Shown here one piece after another: positions 11,276 through 23,010 of a DNA stretch of 64,000 nucleotides. This stretch comes from Siphonodentalium dalli (taxonomy: Eukaryota > Mollusca > Scaphopoda > Gadilida > Siphonodentaliidae): contig CP136061.1 in NCBI GenBank assembly GCA_032622095.1, positions 17,362,991 through 17,426,990 on the forward strand. The letters are read 5' to 3'. Each line of letters begins with the position of its first letter. Within the stretch, counting starts at the first letter, position 1. The notes beneath the pieces were generated by a model. The model was given only the letters and a program-made list of their open reading frames with translations. It was not told the DNA's origin and did not search any database. The position numbers were made by a program, and so were the translations under genes.

Positions 11276-12322
11276 CCACGGGAGGGGTGACGTCACAGCA
11301 GCGTAGTAATAGTACGGGTAGTTTTCCGTATGTTTCGTGGCGCACCCTGGGGGCTCGATATCATATTCTGTCACTTTGACGAAATAATCACCTCGTTTGA
11401 CAAACTGTGATTACGTGTCACTAATTGCTTAGTATTTATTATAATTTGTTCACTTAATTCAGCTAAATACGTTCGTATTATGTTTTTTGTGTGTGTGCAT
11501 AATAACATGATTTGGGCGTCGCCTTATTCCAATTTTGGCGCGCTATAGAATGCAGTCAAATGAGAGCGAAGGGATGTAACCGTGCTGCAGTCCAATGCGA
11601 GCGACGGGGGGGGGGGGGGGGTGCGTTAACCGCGCTACAGCCAAATGGGAGCGAATGGACAACTACAGCTTTCGAATGGTGTATAACATGTACACTGTTT
11701 CGAATGGTGTATAAAATGTATATTGTTTCCAAAGGTGTATAACATGTACTTTGTTTCGTTGCGTAGAATGTGAAACAAATTAGTGCATATCTCTGCTGGA
11801 GTTCCTGTTACACCGAATAGTCACTTGTTACTCGGAACCCGTTCCAGGTTCCGTTCATGTTACTCTGAATAGTCAATCCCCATTCACTGCCAGGGGTTAT
11901 CTCGAACGATGTCATGCGCTGACACAGACGATAAAACTCAGTCTATCTGCTCCCGAACTGTTTTGTATTCTTACACATACCTTTATACTCGGCCCCGGAT
12001 CATTTTACATTACTATATATAGTATTTTAAATGTCTTTGTTAACAGAGTGGTAATGTTCTCATGTATGAAGTTGAAGGCGCATGCATTGCGTTGATATTT
12101 GATCGCATATGTTTATCTAATGCACAGCGCCCGGGATCAATGTACTGGTATCTCTTCCTCGCGTTCTTGGTCATGTCACGAATCTCTACTCTGGCTAACG
12201 ACATAGAGATCATATTCCACCTCAAATTCCATATTGCGTTGCTTACAATTATGGAATGTCTCATGGGTAATTAATTAAATGTTTATCGCTCACAAAGTCA
12301 CTTAAATCGTGAATTTCGGATC
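11276..12322. other. non-coding; nothing recognised
   Basis: Contains a G run at about 11606-11621 and short repeats of TCGAATGGTGTATAACATGT at about 11672-11750. No supported gene. Confidence 0.35.
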
Positions 12323-12324
12323 GG

Positions 12325-12490
12325 GACATTCACCTATATATACAGCGAAGTACATTATCTCTCTGACATTCACCTATATATACAGCGAAGTACATTATCT
12401 CTCTGACATTCACCTATATATACAGCGAAGTACATTATCTCTCTGACATTCACCTATATATACAGCGAAGTACATTATCTCTCTGACATT
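12325..12490. repeat. 40-base tandem array, 4 copies
   Basis: Four essentially identical units (ACATTCACCTATATATACAG then CGAAGTACATTATCTCTCTG). The identity suggests recent expansion. Confidence 0.92.
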
Positions 12491-12654
12491 CAACGTCAAT
12501 GTCGTGCTATATGTAATCATCAGCAAATGCTATTGATCTTTTTATGTCAAGAAATTTCTCCGTTATTTTTCGCCATTATAAATGTGTACCTGTTATAATA
12601 ACTCATATAGGATGTTGATGCGATATTATAAATGTGTAGTGCTAGAGCTATGTA

Positions 12655-13735
12655 TGATAGAGAGCTAGTGCGTGAGAGGGATAGAGGGAGTGAGAGTGAG
12701 GGAGAGGGAGAGGGAGGGAGTATAGAGTGAGTGAGAGGGATAGAGGGAGTGAGGGAGAGGGAGAGGGAGGGAGTATAGAGGGAGTGAGAGTGAGTGAGAG
12801 GGATAGAGGGAGTGAGAGTGAGGGAGAGGGAGGGAGTATAGAGGGAGTGATAGAGTGAGTGAGAGTGAGGGAGTGATTGAGAGGGATAGAGGGGTGGGAG
12901 AGAGGGAGAGGGAGGGAGTATAGAGGGAGTGAGAGAGAGTGAGGGAGTGAGTGAGAAGGATAGAGGGCGGGAGAGGGAGGGAGTATATAGGGAGTGAGAG
13001 AGAGAGGGAGTGAGTGAGAGGGATAGAGGGAGTGAGCGAGGGGGAGGGAGGGAGTATAGAGGGAGTGAGAGAGAGTGAGTGAGAGGGATAGAGGGAGTGA
13101 GAGTGAGGGAGTGAGTGAGAGGATAGAGAGAGAGAGGGAGAGGGAGGGAGTGAGAGAGGGAGTGTGGGAGAGATAGTGTGAGAGGGAGTGAGAGGGCGAG
13201 AGAGAGAGAGGCGGGGGAGTGAGGGAGCGAGAGAGAAAGTTAGAGATTGAGCGAGAGCGAGGGGAGCGAGCGAGGGTGTGTGTGAGGGAGTGAGAGAGCG
13301 AGTGAGATGATGAGAGAGAGTGAGTGAGATATGAGAGAGAGAGAGAGTGAGTGTGAGTGAGCGAGTGGGACCGAGCGAGAGAGAGTGGGAGTGAGAGAGA
13401 GTGGGTGTGTGAGAGATTGTGTGAGATAGAGTGAGAGTTGGAGAGAGAGAGAGAGGAGAGTGGGATGATATGAGAGCGCGAGTGGGAGTGAGCGAGTGGG
13501 AATGGGAGAGTGAGAGAGTGGGAGTGAGATAGAGGGAGTGCGTGCGAAAGAGTGTGAGGGCAAGTGAGGGAGTGAGACGATGAGAGAGAGAGAGAGAGAG
13601 TGAGTGAGACAACGAAGAGAGAGAGAGGGAGACGTGAGTGAGCGAGTGACATAGATAGAGTTAGAGTGAGAGGGTGATAGAGTGAGATAGTGATGAGAGC
13701 GAGTGAGAGAGAGAGTGGGAGCGAGTGAGAGACCC
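12655..13735. repeat. 1.1 kb purine-rich (GAG/GA) tract
   Basis: Almost uninterrupted purines on the plus strand, made of GAGTGAGA, GAGGGA and GGGAGGGAGTATAGAG variants. The left half shows higher-order repeats of about 50-100 bases around GGGAGTATAGAGGGAGTGAG. Long Ser/Leu-rich frames on the minus strand come from the repeat. Such polypurine mirror tracts can form triplex (H-DNA) structures. Confidence 0.9.
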
Positions 13736-14299
13736 CTCCCGAACCCCATCATCTCCCCCAATGCCCATTGCAACATCCCTGGTAGCATGTTATCGCAGAA
13801 GACGTAAGGAGTGCCAGGAAGTGATCGAGATATACGTGTTGTTAAGTTTTATATATTCGTGATCCGTATTATAGTTGGTGATCTCTGTTTAGTAATTTTG
13901 TAAATTTAATCGCCCATTTTATGTATTTCATTGCGACATATCATGCTTAATTACAGGATGTATAACATGACACTGGAATCTCATTAAAATTTATCTATTA
14001 TATGAATATATTGTGTCGTCGTTTTTGGGGATTACCCTTGGGGATTACCCTTGGGGATTACCCTTGCCTTCTTAAAGATGTTTTGTTTGTTCCTGGTACC
14101 GCTTTCTACAATAGCCACATTTCGAATTTTGAACGAAGATAATTAATACGAATGGGCACTACGTCACTAGAATTTGTGTGCTTTATATTCGTTGTCGTTT
14201 TTCCCTGTTCGTTGTTACGATTGCAAGACGTCAAATAGGGTAGTGGGTCCTCAAACTTTTGCCTTTCTTATTTTCAAGCCACTGTTGGTATTTTTAAAT
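13736..14299. other. non-coding; nothing recognised
   Basis: Only a three-copy TTGGGGATTACCC repeat at about 14026-14066 stands out. Confidence 0.4.
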
Positions 14300-14671
14300 A
14301 CCCTGTGCCAATGCATTCTCTTATATATGCGAGTCGACCATAGGTCGACTCACATATATAAGAGAATGCATTGGCCTAACAATTTTTTTACAATGTTAAT
14401 AATTTTTTCTTGTATTCTTTAACAATTTTATAATTTCACCCATACAGAGCCCCAGACAAACATGAGCAGACGACACTCTTCTATATGCTTATATATATGT
14501 GTGGGGCTCCCTGCAGGGTAATGGATGTTTTTTTATTTTATGTCCTAAAAATTGTAAGAAACATTTATTTAGAAAAATGATAAAAAATTGTTAGGCCAAT
14601 GCATTCTCTTATATATGCGAGTCGACCATAGGTCGACTCGCATATATAAGAGAATGCATTGGCACAGGGTA
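14300..14671. mobile_element. MITE with a palindrome at each end, family C full copy
   Basis: The ends are CCCTGTGCCAATGCATTCTC inward and its complement outward, so the element has terminal inverted repeats. Each terminus is also a self-contained palindrome of about 65 bases centred on GTCGACC/GGTCGAC. The centre is A/T-rich without coding capacity. TA on both sides would fit a Tc1/mariner-type target duplication. Other copies lie at 21880-22125, 24305-24533 and about 25108-25165. Confidence 0.85.
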
Positions 14672-14779
14672 AATTACAAATAAAATGTTACCATGCTCAT
14701 GTTTTCTGAACCCAATCCATCTGTATAAAGTGTGTACTTCTGCTGTACAATCACCCATTGTCCATATTATACTCAGTTA

Positions 14780-16310
14780 ATACCGAGCAGATACCGTTCC
14801 TGTTCGTGGTAAGTTAAAATTGATTTGAAGTTCCCAAAACAGTGAAAACCCACATTTGTTTTATTTGCCAGCTGTTGTTTGTAAAGTGTCCCTGGCTGTC
14901 GGATATCAACGCGTCTATAACAATTGCGTATCTAATCATATAATAGCCATTAATTTTGTCCATACCGTCCGTCGACATTGAGAGCGCATCCATTGAGTTC
15001 GTTATGGGTTCAATAGTTTACAGGTAGGGGTCTTTATCGTTTGCGATCTGCTTTGTGTAACGTGTCACGTGCTTTCGTGAATCACCCTATCATTAAACAT
15101 TGAATTATTTCTGATAGAACAACCAGTTAGGTACAATCGCGGGTGATATTGATAGCATGTCTGTAGCTAGTGTAAGACTTCAAATCGGGATTGGAGTCCC
15201 CAAAGACAGTGAAAATTAGCGTTTTTCGTTTGAAAGCAATTTGACCACACCCGCAGTTAAAACTGAGAACATCTCATTTAATGTCCTGTCGCGTTAAGGC
15301 TATAAGTGGGATAGTGGGGTCCTCAAAACATAGAAAATGCGCATTTCGTATTTGTCAGCCGCTTTTTGTAAAATGCCCCAGGATTTCGGGGGAACCAAAC
15401 CACCCATATCAATTGATAGTTCCCTGGTAGCATTACCTTTCATTTACACATTCATCTAAGTTTTGAGCATGTAACTTCAGTTTGTGGTGTTTTTAAGATA
15501 TTAAATATTAAATAGGTTAGGTATCCCTATTATAGTAATAATTCACCTTTCTCAATAAAGTGTCCAATACATCCGAGAACTATTCCATTCCTAAAAGGTG
15601 TGTATTATTGATATAGCGTCAATTTCTCTACACCCTTAGTTAATATTGGGAGTATATCCTTTCAGTTCATTGTGTGTTCAATACTTCAAATGGGATAGGG
15701 TAGACTCAAAACAAAGAAAATTCACCTTTCGCATTTGCCAGCCGCCATTTGTAAAGTGCTCTAGGATTTCGGGAACCAAACTACCCACATAAATTGTATA
15801 TTCTCTGACAGCACAACGTTTCGTTCACACTGTCGGTTAATATTAAGAGCATACATCTACAGTGTGCATTCAAGAGTTTTATGGGTTTATTAAGGGGTCC
15901 AACAAAACAAAAATAATATTCGCCTTTGTCGTTTGTCATCCGCTTGTTGTTGTCCTGATATTACTACCCTTTGACCACATTCTCAGTCAATATTGAGAGC
16001 AATCCTTTCAGTTCGTGGTGTGTTCAACTTTAACACTTCAATTTGGTAGGGGGACCTCAACATATAGCAAATTCGTATTTTCTTATTTATCAGCCGCGTT
16101 GTGTAAAAATTCGCCTTTCATATTTGCCATGCATCCACGTTTTGTAAAGTGCCACATTATTTCTGGAACCAACCTATCCATAAACATTGTTTATTTCCTT
16201 ATATATATCCTTTGTACACACCCTCAGTTAATATTGATATCACATTCTGTCAGTTCGTGGTGCGTGTTAATTACATCTAATAGTGGTGGAGGCCCAAAAC
16301 ATAAAACATA
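14780..16310. repeat. degenerate long tandem repeats
   Basis: At least five diverged copies of a block contain, in order, a CTCAAAACA.AG.AAAAT-like stretch, CGCATTT/CGTATTTGTCAGCCGC, TTGTAAAGTGCCC, ATTTCGGGAACCAAAC, and later AGTTAATATTGAGAGCAT. They start near 14830, 15200, 15320, 15710 and 16050, with uneven spacing of about 120-390 bases. An old duplicated sequence of unknown nature. Confidence 0.6.
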
Positions 16311-16339
16311 TATAACTAGTGGCAGCAATGATTTTGTTC

Positions 16340-16541
16340 TGTATATACTACAGTAATGCCATAAGTAATCGACATCTTAACCAAAGCAGAATTATGGGTA
16401 ATTTTTCAGGATTTAGTCGGAAATACCGAGAGCTTTCCGATGAATGCAACAAGCCATATTTCCGACTAAATCCTGAAAAGTTACCCATAATTCTGCTTTG
16501 GTTAAGAGGTCGATTACTTAGGGCATTATTGTAGTCTATAT
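16340..16541. repeat. long hairpin with arms of about 85 bases
   Basis: Arms at about 16340-16426 and 16457-16541 are near-perfect reverse complements with a loop of about 30 bases. The same peptide (NFSGFSRKY) can be read on both strands because of the palindrome, so no gene is called. Confidence 0.85.
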
Positions 16542-16550
16542 TATGTGTAC

Positions 16551-16712
16551 AATAGATGTGAAACATCGATCTCTGATCACTCTGAGCTTTGATTGGGGAT
16601 TGGGGGGGGGGGGGTTCTCGACTAGAATCAAATATTTTTTTATTTTTTACCACCCAAGCCAATGGAATAGTAATTTGCAAGCGTTAAATTCGGTTTATGC
16701 ATCTTTAATATA
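16551..16712. mobile_element. 3' fragment of a TTAA-flanked MITE (family D)
   Basis: Contains ATCGATCTCTGATCACTCTG, a G run, ATTTTTTACCACCCAAGCC and an end reading GCATCTTTAA. This matches the right part of the intact family members at 54156-54642 and 56596-57023. Confidence 0.6.
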
Positions 16713-17864
16713 TAAAATTACATGTTATAAATAGAATGTGTTGTTGTTGTACTGGGGGTTTGGAAGCATGAGGACATCTTTAACCACGCTTCCGCATCTA
16801 CGGGTCCGGTTTTCATCAAATGAATCATGATTTGGTTCCATTAGAATCATTCAGAAAAATGTGTGCTGTCGTTATCATAAATATGTATTTTTTTCAACCA
16901 AACCGTTCACAATTTTCTGTCAAATTATGTAACTACTGAGCCATATGAATACTATAGTTGGTCATTTGTTTATAGCACATATTTTAGTATCATAAAATCG
17001 ATGTCAATGCATAGGTAACATTTATGTTATCTTCTTTCTTCATATGATTGTCATATAACTGCTACAATATGGACTAAATAGTTCGCATTAGTGCTCTATC
17101 CGTGTGAATGATAATGTTTGAACAATAATATGTTTGTGAAAATGAGAGATTTTTCAGCAAAAAAAATTATTTTTCGGCTCCAAGTGGCTGGAAAATCCTA
17201 AATTAACCAACACTTATTGCATTTCAAGTAGCTTTAGGATATGATATAGTCATTTTAACACAAACAATGTGGGCAAATAAGTTAGGACATAGTCGCATGG
17301 CTCGCTTTACCAAAATTGTTAATTTCTTGAAAAGTCACTGGTGGGTATCCTTCATCGTCGATTTGGCAATAACCACCACAAATTGCGTCACTTTCACTAT
17401 CATTTTCTTGAACAGTATATATTTCTCGTTCAAAAAAGTTTGTGATCATTGGTTTTTAGCTTGGCAGGGGTACCCGACCACTTTTGGCGTTTGGCCGCTG
17501 CACTAAATGAGTCTCCCATATATAATAACCTCCCAATTTGCTTTCGACCCGAGAAACTGTATTTGACAATCCCCCTCCCCCGGGCGTTTCGATTCTTCAA
17601 CACCGACGAAAAGAGCAGTTATCAGTAAGATTTTGCTCCCATCGTGCACTGAACCGCGTGCCAAAATCCGGATCATGGTTCTTAATGCATTACGGCAATA
17701 TTAGCCGCAAGCAACGACAAAACCAAGAAACAAAATATGAAAGTACATTGTTGAACTAAATAAATAGACCGTTAAACTAACTGTTGTGAACTTGTGAAGG
17801 TAGAATTTATCAGGTTGTCAAAATGAGGTGTTTTTTTCGTCAAGGTGGGAGAAAATAATATACA
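16713..17864. other. non-coding; nothing recognised
   Basis: The small frames at 17267-17506 and 17538-17759 have no family features, no splice context and no codon bias that I can see. Confidence 0.35.
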
Positions 17865-17880
17865 GCCACCAGGGGGCGCC
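17865..17880 (+). promoter_or_regulatory. canonical CTCF-type binding motif
   Basis: GCCACCAGGGGGCGCC matches the core consensus of the insulator protein CTCF (CCACNAGGGGGCGC class), which is known across bilaterians. The site is GC-rich inside AT-rich DNA and lies between the two genes. The match is seen directly; binding is inference. Confidence 0.5.
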
Positions 17881-18044
17881 ACAAAAAAAAAAAATTAATG
17901 ACAAGCACCCATTTCACGTCAATGGCCATCGAAAATGCGAGTGCATTTATATAAATAAAACATTTAATATTTCAAATGAAATTAACACAATTGTCAAATA
18001 TGATGACAAAATAAAAAAAGACGATAATAATGGTGGTGGTGAGA

Positions 18045-18175
18045 TAACGACGCCTGGACGCATGGACGTCTGGACGCACGGTCGCATGGACGTCTGGGCG
18101 CATGGTCGCATGGACGTCTGAACGCATGGACACATGGGCGCATGGGCGTCTGAACGAACGGATGGCTGCACGGAC
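18045..18175. repeat. CATGGACG/GTCTGGACG microsatellite
   Basis: Short imperfect units of about 8-18 bases (GACGCATGGACGTCTG) continue to about 18175. A related GACGGACAGACGGAC stretch lies at about 22862-22900. Confidence 0.75.
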
Positions 18176-18784
18176 GACGTAAATGAGGATGACAATGATC
18201 TTATCGGATTTGTGACTGGAGAAGTCCCATTCAGATCATATTTTCTTGGACAACGGGGCTTTCCCAAAGCGATATAAACTTTGATTTCAATTATTGAGCA
18301 GATGGCTGGTGCAGTAAAAGTTTGTGAGAATCGTAGCATTTAGTAGTAGTTAGAACAACAACGGGGTGCGAACAAATAATCAGATTTAAATATCGTTCCT
18401 GATAAAAACAACTCGAAGATAACGCCGCCTATAGCTTGCAGTATTTTTATCGCATTCAATTTTGAATAAATTGAATGCTTCAGCATTGACTGTTTCAGTA
18501 TCAAAATTGATCGTGTTTTGTTGAGCGTGGGAAAAGTCAACACGCCATTGACACCAATCTCGCAATTTAAATATAAACAATCATTAAGCTGTGTCTGTAA
18601 CAATCATCGGCTTTTTAAAATGAATGGATTCCGCCTTGTATTGAGCTATTCCGTCATTAACCAATGAAATGGTGCAGATAGCAACCGACATGACCAATGA
18701 TCACGTGGGAAGCCCACCAATAGAGAAATTGGATCTGAATAGCAATTCTAGAGACGTAAATCTGATGAGAATATCATGGACTTT
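18176..18784. other. non-coding; nothing recognised
   Basis: The minus-strand frames at 18340-18603 have no recognisable domain. Confidence 0.35.
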
Positions 18785-19787
18785 TTAACCCTTTCTATAC
18801 TAAATACTCATTGACGAGTAGTTCCATTATAAACCATTTATATACTAAATACTCTTTGATGAGTAGTTCCCTTAGGAAATATTCAGATATTAAAGTGAGA
18901 GAAACACTCCGGTAGGGTGATTAAATAGAAATGGAGAATAATCGTGCTCAAAGTAGTTATTGTTTTTATCCAAATTGACAACACACACCGCCATTCTTAT
19001 ATATTCAATAATGTTTTCCGTTAGTTTATCGCCAATAGTCGCGTCCCGAATCTAAAAGTAAATATTGACAATTGAGCGTAATTCAGACGATGTTTTCTAT
19101 GGAGTGGTACGGTCGTTTTGCTTGATATTTTTCGGAGATGTTAGTAGAATGCTACATTCCTCCAATTGACATAGCACCTGAATAGTAACTTATCAGTTTC
19201 ATGGCCCGGAACATGTCCATACTATGTCTTTAATTTCGAACAGACGGCCATTTGTTGTTAAAGACATATTATGGACTTGTTCGGGTGCGTGAAACTGATA
19301 AATTAGTACTCAGGCGCTATACCAGCCTGGGAATGGAGCATTCTACTAACATCGCCTAAAATCTCAAAGAAATCAACCATACAACGCCATAGAAAACACC
19401 GTCTGAACAACGCTCTGTTGTAAATATTTACATCTCGATTCAACAATCGGCGATAAACTAACGCAAATGATTTCGCCGTAGATACTCGTTGCATTTAATA
19501 AATATATAATATTGACTGCATGTGTTATAAATTTGGAGTAATATTCATAAAAAATAACTACTTTAACCAAGATTATTCTCCATTTATATTTAATCACCCA
19601 ACCGGAGTGTTTCACATCACTTTAAACGTATTATCGGGACATTTCCCACCAATAAAAAGGACTCCTTCAATATGTACTTTTATTATCTGTCGTCTGCTCA
19701 TGAAAACCCATCCAGATGAATAATAGACCATTCCAATATTTACTTTATAACTAAGTGGGAGAATCCATTTGGTATATAAAGGGTTAA
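18785..19787. mobile_element. full-length 1 kb foldback element with TTAA/CCCTTT ends
   Basis: The left end is TTAACCCTTTCTATAC (18785-18800) and the right end is its near complement (about 19772-19787). Reverse-complementary blocks can be followed inward for several hundred bases on each side: ACACTCCGGT...GATTAAAT pairs with ATTTAATC...CCGGAGTGT, and GTTAGTTTATCGCC pairs with GGCGATAAACTAAC. The centre is at about 19240. TTAA plus CCCTTT ends match the piggyBac-type pattern. No transposase frame is present, so it is non-autonomous. Fragments lie at 9040-9120, 22433-22640, 33690-33840 and 48462-48541. Confidence 0.8.
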
Positions 19788-19799
19788 AGGGACTGATGA

Positions 19800-20988
19800 C
19801 GATGAAGACGACGATGATGATGGTGATGACGGGATAATGCATTTACACGAGATGACGATGATGGTGGCAATAATGGCAACGGGATACTACATCTACTGGA
19901 GATGACTACGGATACGACGATGTTGGTGGTAATGCTTATGGTGATGGTGGTAATTATTATGATGTTGGTGGTAATGATTATGATGATGGTGGTAATGCTT
20001 ATGATGATGGTGGTAATGACTATGATGATAGTGGTAATGCTTATGATGATAGTGGTAATGATTATGATGATGGTGGTAATGATTATGATGATGGTGGTAA
20101 TTATTATGATGTTGGTGGTAATGATTATGATGATGGTGGTAATGATTATGATGATAGTGGTAATGCTTATGGTGATGGTGGTAATTATTATGATGTTGGT
20201 GGTAATGATTATGATGATGGTGGTAATGATTATGATGATGGTGATAATGACTATGATGATAGTGGTAATGCTTATGGTGATGGTGGTAATTATTATAATG
20301 TTGGTGGTAATGACTATGATGTTGGTGGTAATGATTATGATGATGGTGGTAATGCTTATGATGATGGTGGTAATGATTATGATGATAGTGGTAATGCTTA
20401 TGATGATGGTGATAATGACTATGGTGATAGTGATATTGACTATGATGATGGTGGTAATGCTTATGATGATGGTGATAATGACTATGGTGATGGTGGTAAT
20501 GATTATGATGATGGTGGTAATGATTATGATGATGGTGGTAATGCTTATGATGATGGTGGTAATGATTATGATGATGGTGGTAATGATTATGATGATGGTG
20601 GTAATGATTATGATGATAGTGGTAATGCTTATGGTGATGGTGGTAATGATTATGATGATGGTGATAATGATTATGATGATGGTGGTAATGATTATGATGA
20701 TAGTGGTAATGCTTATGATGATGGTGGTAATGATTATGATGATGGTGGTAATGACTATGATGATAGTGGTAATGCTTATGATGATGGTGGTAATGACTAT
20801 GATGATAGTGGTAATGATTATGATGATAGTGGTAATGCTTATGATGATGGTGGTAATGATTATGATGATAGTGGTAATGCTTATGATGATGGTGGTAATG
20901 ATTATGATGATGGTGGTAATTATTATGATGTTGGTGGTAATGATTATGATGATGATGATGGTGGTAATGCTTATGATGATGGTGGTAA
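19800..20988. repeat. 21-base tandem array of about 1.1 kb
   Basis: About 50 copies of TATGATGATGGTGGTAATGAT-type units, with single-base variants that keep the 21-base length. Because the unit is a multiple of three and lacks stops in two frames, long frames appear on both strands (Met/Val-rich on plus, His/Tyr-rich on minus). They carry no other protein signal. Confidence 0.9.
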
Positions 20989-21106
20989 TGAGCCGGTTCC
21001 AATGATATCCATATTTGTATGGTTCTATTGAGACAGACCGAAGATATTTTAGGCTGTTGAAGCTTTATTTGGCCGGTTTTGGCCGTTTTGTTGGGTAAAG
21101 GGTTAA
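20989..21106. mobile_element. end fragment of a TTAACCCTTTACCCAACA element
   Basis: About 115 bases ending TGTTGGGTAAAGGGTTAA are the reverse complement of 24158-24275. It directly abuts the 21-base array, so the array either grew inside such an element or truncated one. Confidence 0.75.
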
Positions 21107-21879
21107 TAGATGAACTAAACTTCAAACCAAAGTTATGAAATCCTGGGAGATTTTATGCACGATTTGGGAGAACCTGTCATAGTGGGTAGCACGTAACCAT
21201 GCGTTCCACAATGTCAAATTCGGCGCTATAGAGTTGGTTGATGATACATGGATTGTGGATGACGAACAGTCTGGTTGCATTTAGGTATGCATGGTCCCAT
21301 TCTGATATAATATAGAATAGTATATAAGTATTCAGCAACTATATATGCACACGATTATATAAAGAAACATACTTACTCGGGATTCACATTGGTTCCTCGG
21401 GGTTGCCCTCGAGCCAGGTCACCATTTTTATAATAATACTTGTTGAAAGAATGTGTATCTATCGGTACATGTTATCCTCAAATGCGAATTTTACAATATA
21501 TTCCCAAATTAGACCCTCAATTCAGCATGGCAAGTTCTTTTGAAAAATTTGGCAAAAATATAATTCATTTAGCAAAAGTTTTGGCCAGATATAATGTTGG
21601 TCTAACGCCAACCTTATATCGTAGCTAAGCAAAATCCCTGAGGACAACATTCTCAGACTTCATCTCGAGTTGAAATTGGACGCGTTGGGCAACGCTAACT
21701 ATCGATAACGATTGACGATATGCAATATTCCTCACTTGATTTATCGATTATAAGTCTGCAATTACTAAATGGATTTTCACACCCAGTAAAACTGTTAATA
21801 AAATTATACAATGGAATGTTCTTTTAATCATTTGGAGGGATGCTCAGAAAATAGAAGCAGACGACTGGCAGATGAAACA
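21107..21879. other. non-coding; nothing recognised
   Basis: The small open frame at 21440-21628 is unassigned. Confidence 0.35.
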
Positions 21880-22125
21880 TAGTACATGTGCAGAAAGATT
21901 CCGATTCATTGCTATAAAAAATGATAAAATTGTTATAGAATGTAAAATAAAAATGATAAAAGTTGTAAAAAAAATGTAAGCAAAAATGATAAAAAATGAT
22001 AAAAATTGTTAAAGATCGTAAGAAAAATTGATAAAAAAAAATGTTAGGCCAATGTATTTTCTTATATATGCGAGGCGACCTATGGTCGACTCGCATATAT
22101 AATAGAATGCATTGGCACAGGGTCT
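21880..22125. mobile_element. family C MITE, partial (right end)
   Basis: An AT-rich stretch built from AAAAATGATAAAA leads into the palindrome at about 22044-22120 (TTAGGCCAATG...CATTGGCACAGGG). The left palindrome is missing. Confidence 0.75.
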
Positions 22126-22432
22126 TTAATATTGCGCCAGCATGTTCAGGGGCATGTTCAGGCAATGCGTTCAACAAACGGTCTATATGGTATGTTTGTT
22201 GACCTTATTCGTTCAACATGGTTAAGGTAATTATAAATAAATTCATCATTATGCGAGGGCTTGGAGTACAGGGTAGCTCTATTGGTTAACCATATAATTT
22301 TATATTATATCATAAGCTTTTGACAGCTAATGTGAAGGCATCCTCTTCTATTCGATATATGGAATTGCGACATTTTATATCAATAGTACGATTTGTTCGT
22401 ATTTTAGTTGTGACGTAATCCTTAATCTACCT

Positions 22433-22640
22433 TTAACCATTTATATACCAAATACTCATTGACTAATAGTTACCTAATTGAACCGTTCAATAACAAATAC
22501 TCATCGACGAGTAGTTCACTCAGGAAATGTACTCATAACAAGTTCAACAAACGACCATACATTGTAAGTCGTTCCTTGAACTTATCATCTGTACATTTCC
22601 AACCAATGAATAGGAATAATTCTGCATGTGTATTATCTTT
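22433..22640. mobile_element. fragments of the TTAA/CCCTTT foldback family
   Basis: ATATACCAAATACTCATTGA and ACTCATCGACGAGTAGTTCA match the end of the 18785-19787 element. An inverted pair around GTTCAACAAACGACCAT lies inside. Confidence 0.6.
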
Positions 22641-23010
22641 TTTTGGGGTTAAATTGAGCTAGGAATTCAATCTAAACAATTTTTTTTCTTTTTAAGAGTG
22701 ATTTTATTTTTCGAAAAAGGGCCACCCCCCCCCCAATTAAACAAATCGGATCAAACCCATATTCGAACTCGATCTGCATTTTGGGCTGAGAAACTGATAT
22801 TCAAAAATTGGTTCCGATCGGATAGAAACTGTTTGAGTTATCGCGTTATGCGTAAAGTGTCTACGGACGGACAGACGGACATACAGACGGACGGACGAAC
22901 GAACGACGAGCGGTCAATCCGAACGTCGACACAAATGTAAACCATATTATGGTATGGGTACACATAAACACCCGTGAGAGTGACCAATTCAGCATCAATA
23001 ACTGAGCGAT
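22641..23010 (-). other. 3' flank / probable 3' UTR of the receptor gene
   Basis: Downstream of the receptor stop. A minus-strand AATAAA at 22709-22704 could be the poly(A) signal. Another AATAAA (23015-23010) overlaps the stop codon itself. A GACGGACAGACGGAC microsatellite lies between. Confidence 0.45.

Noticed and set aside
12648-13652. Long Ser/Leu/His-rich minus-strand frames of 315-334 codons
   Set aside because: They lie wholly in the purine tract. Several frames are open at once and the composition follows the repeat, so there is no evidence of a protein.
16319-16680. Overlapping frames of 71 and 110 codons on both strands
   Set aside because: They encode the same peptide in opposite directions because of the palindrome.
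19893-21125. 410-codon His/Tyr-rich frame and 367-codon Met/Val-rich frame
   Set aside because: Both are produced by the 21-base array on opposite strands. Neither has a signal, domain or splice context.
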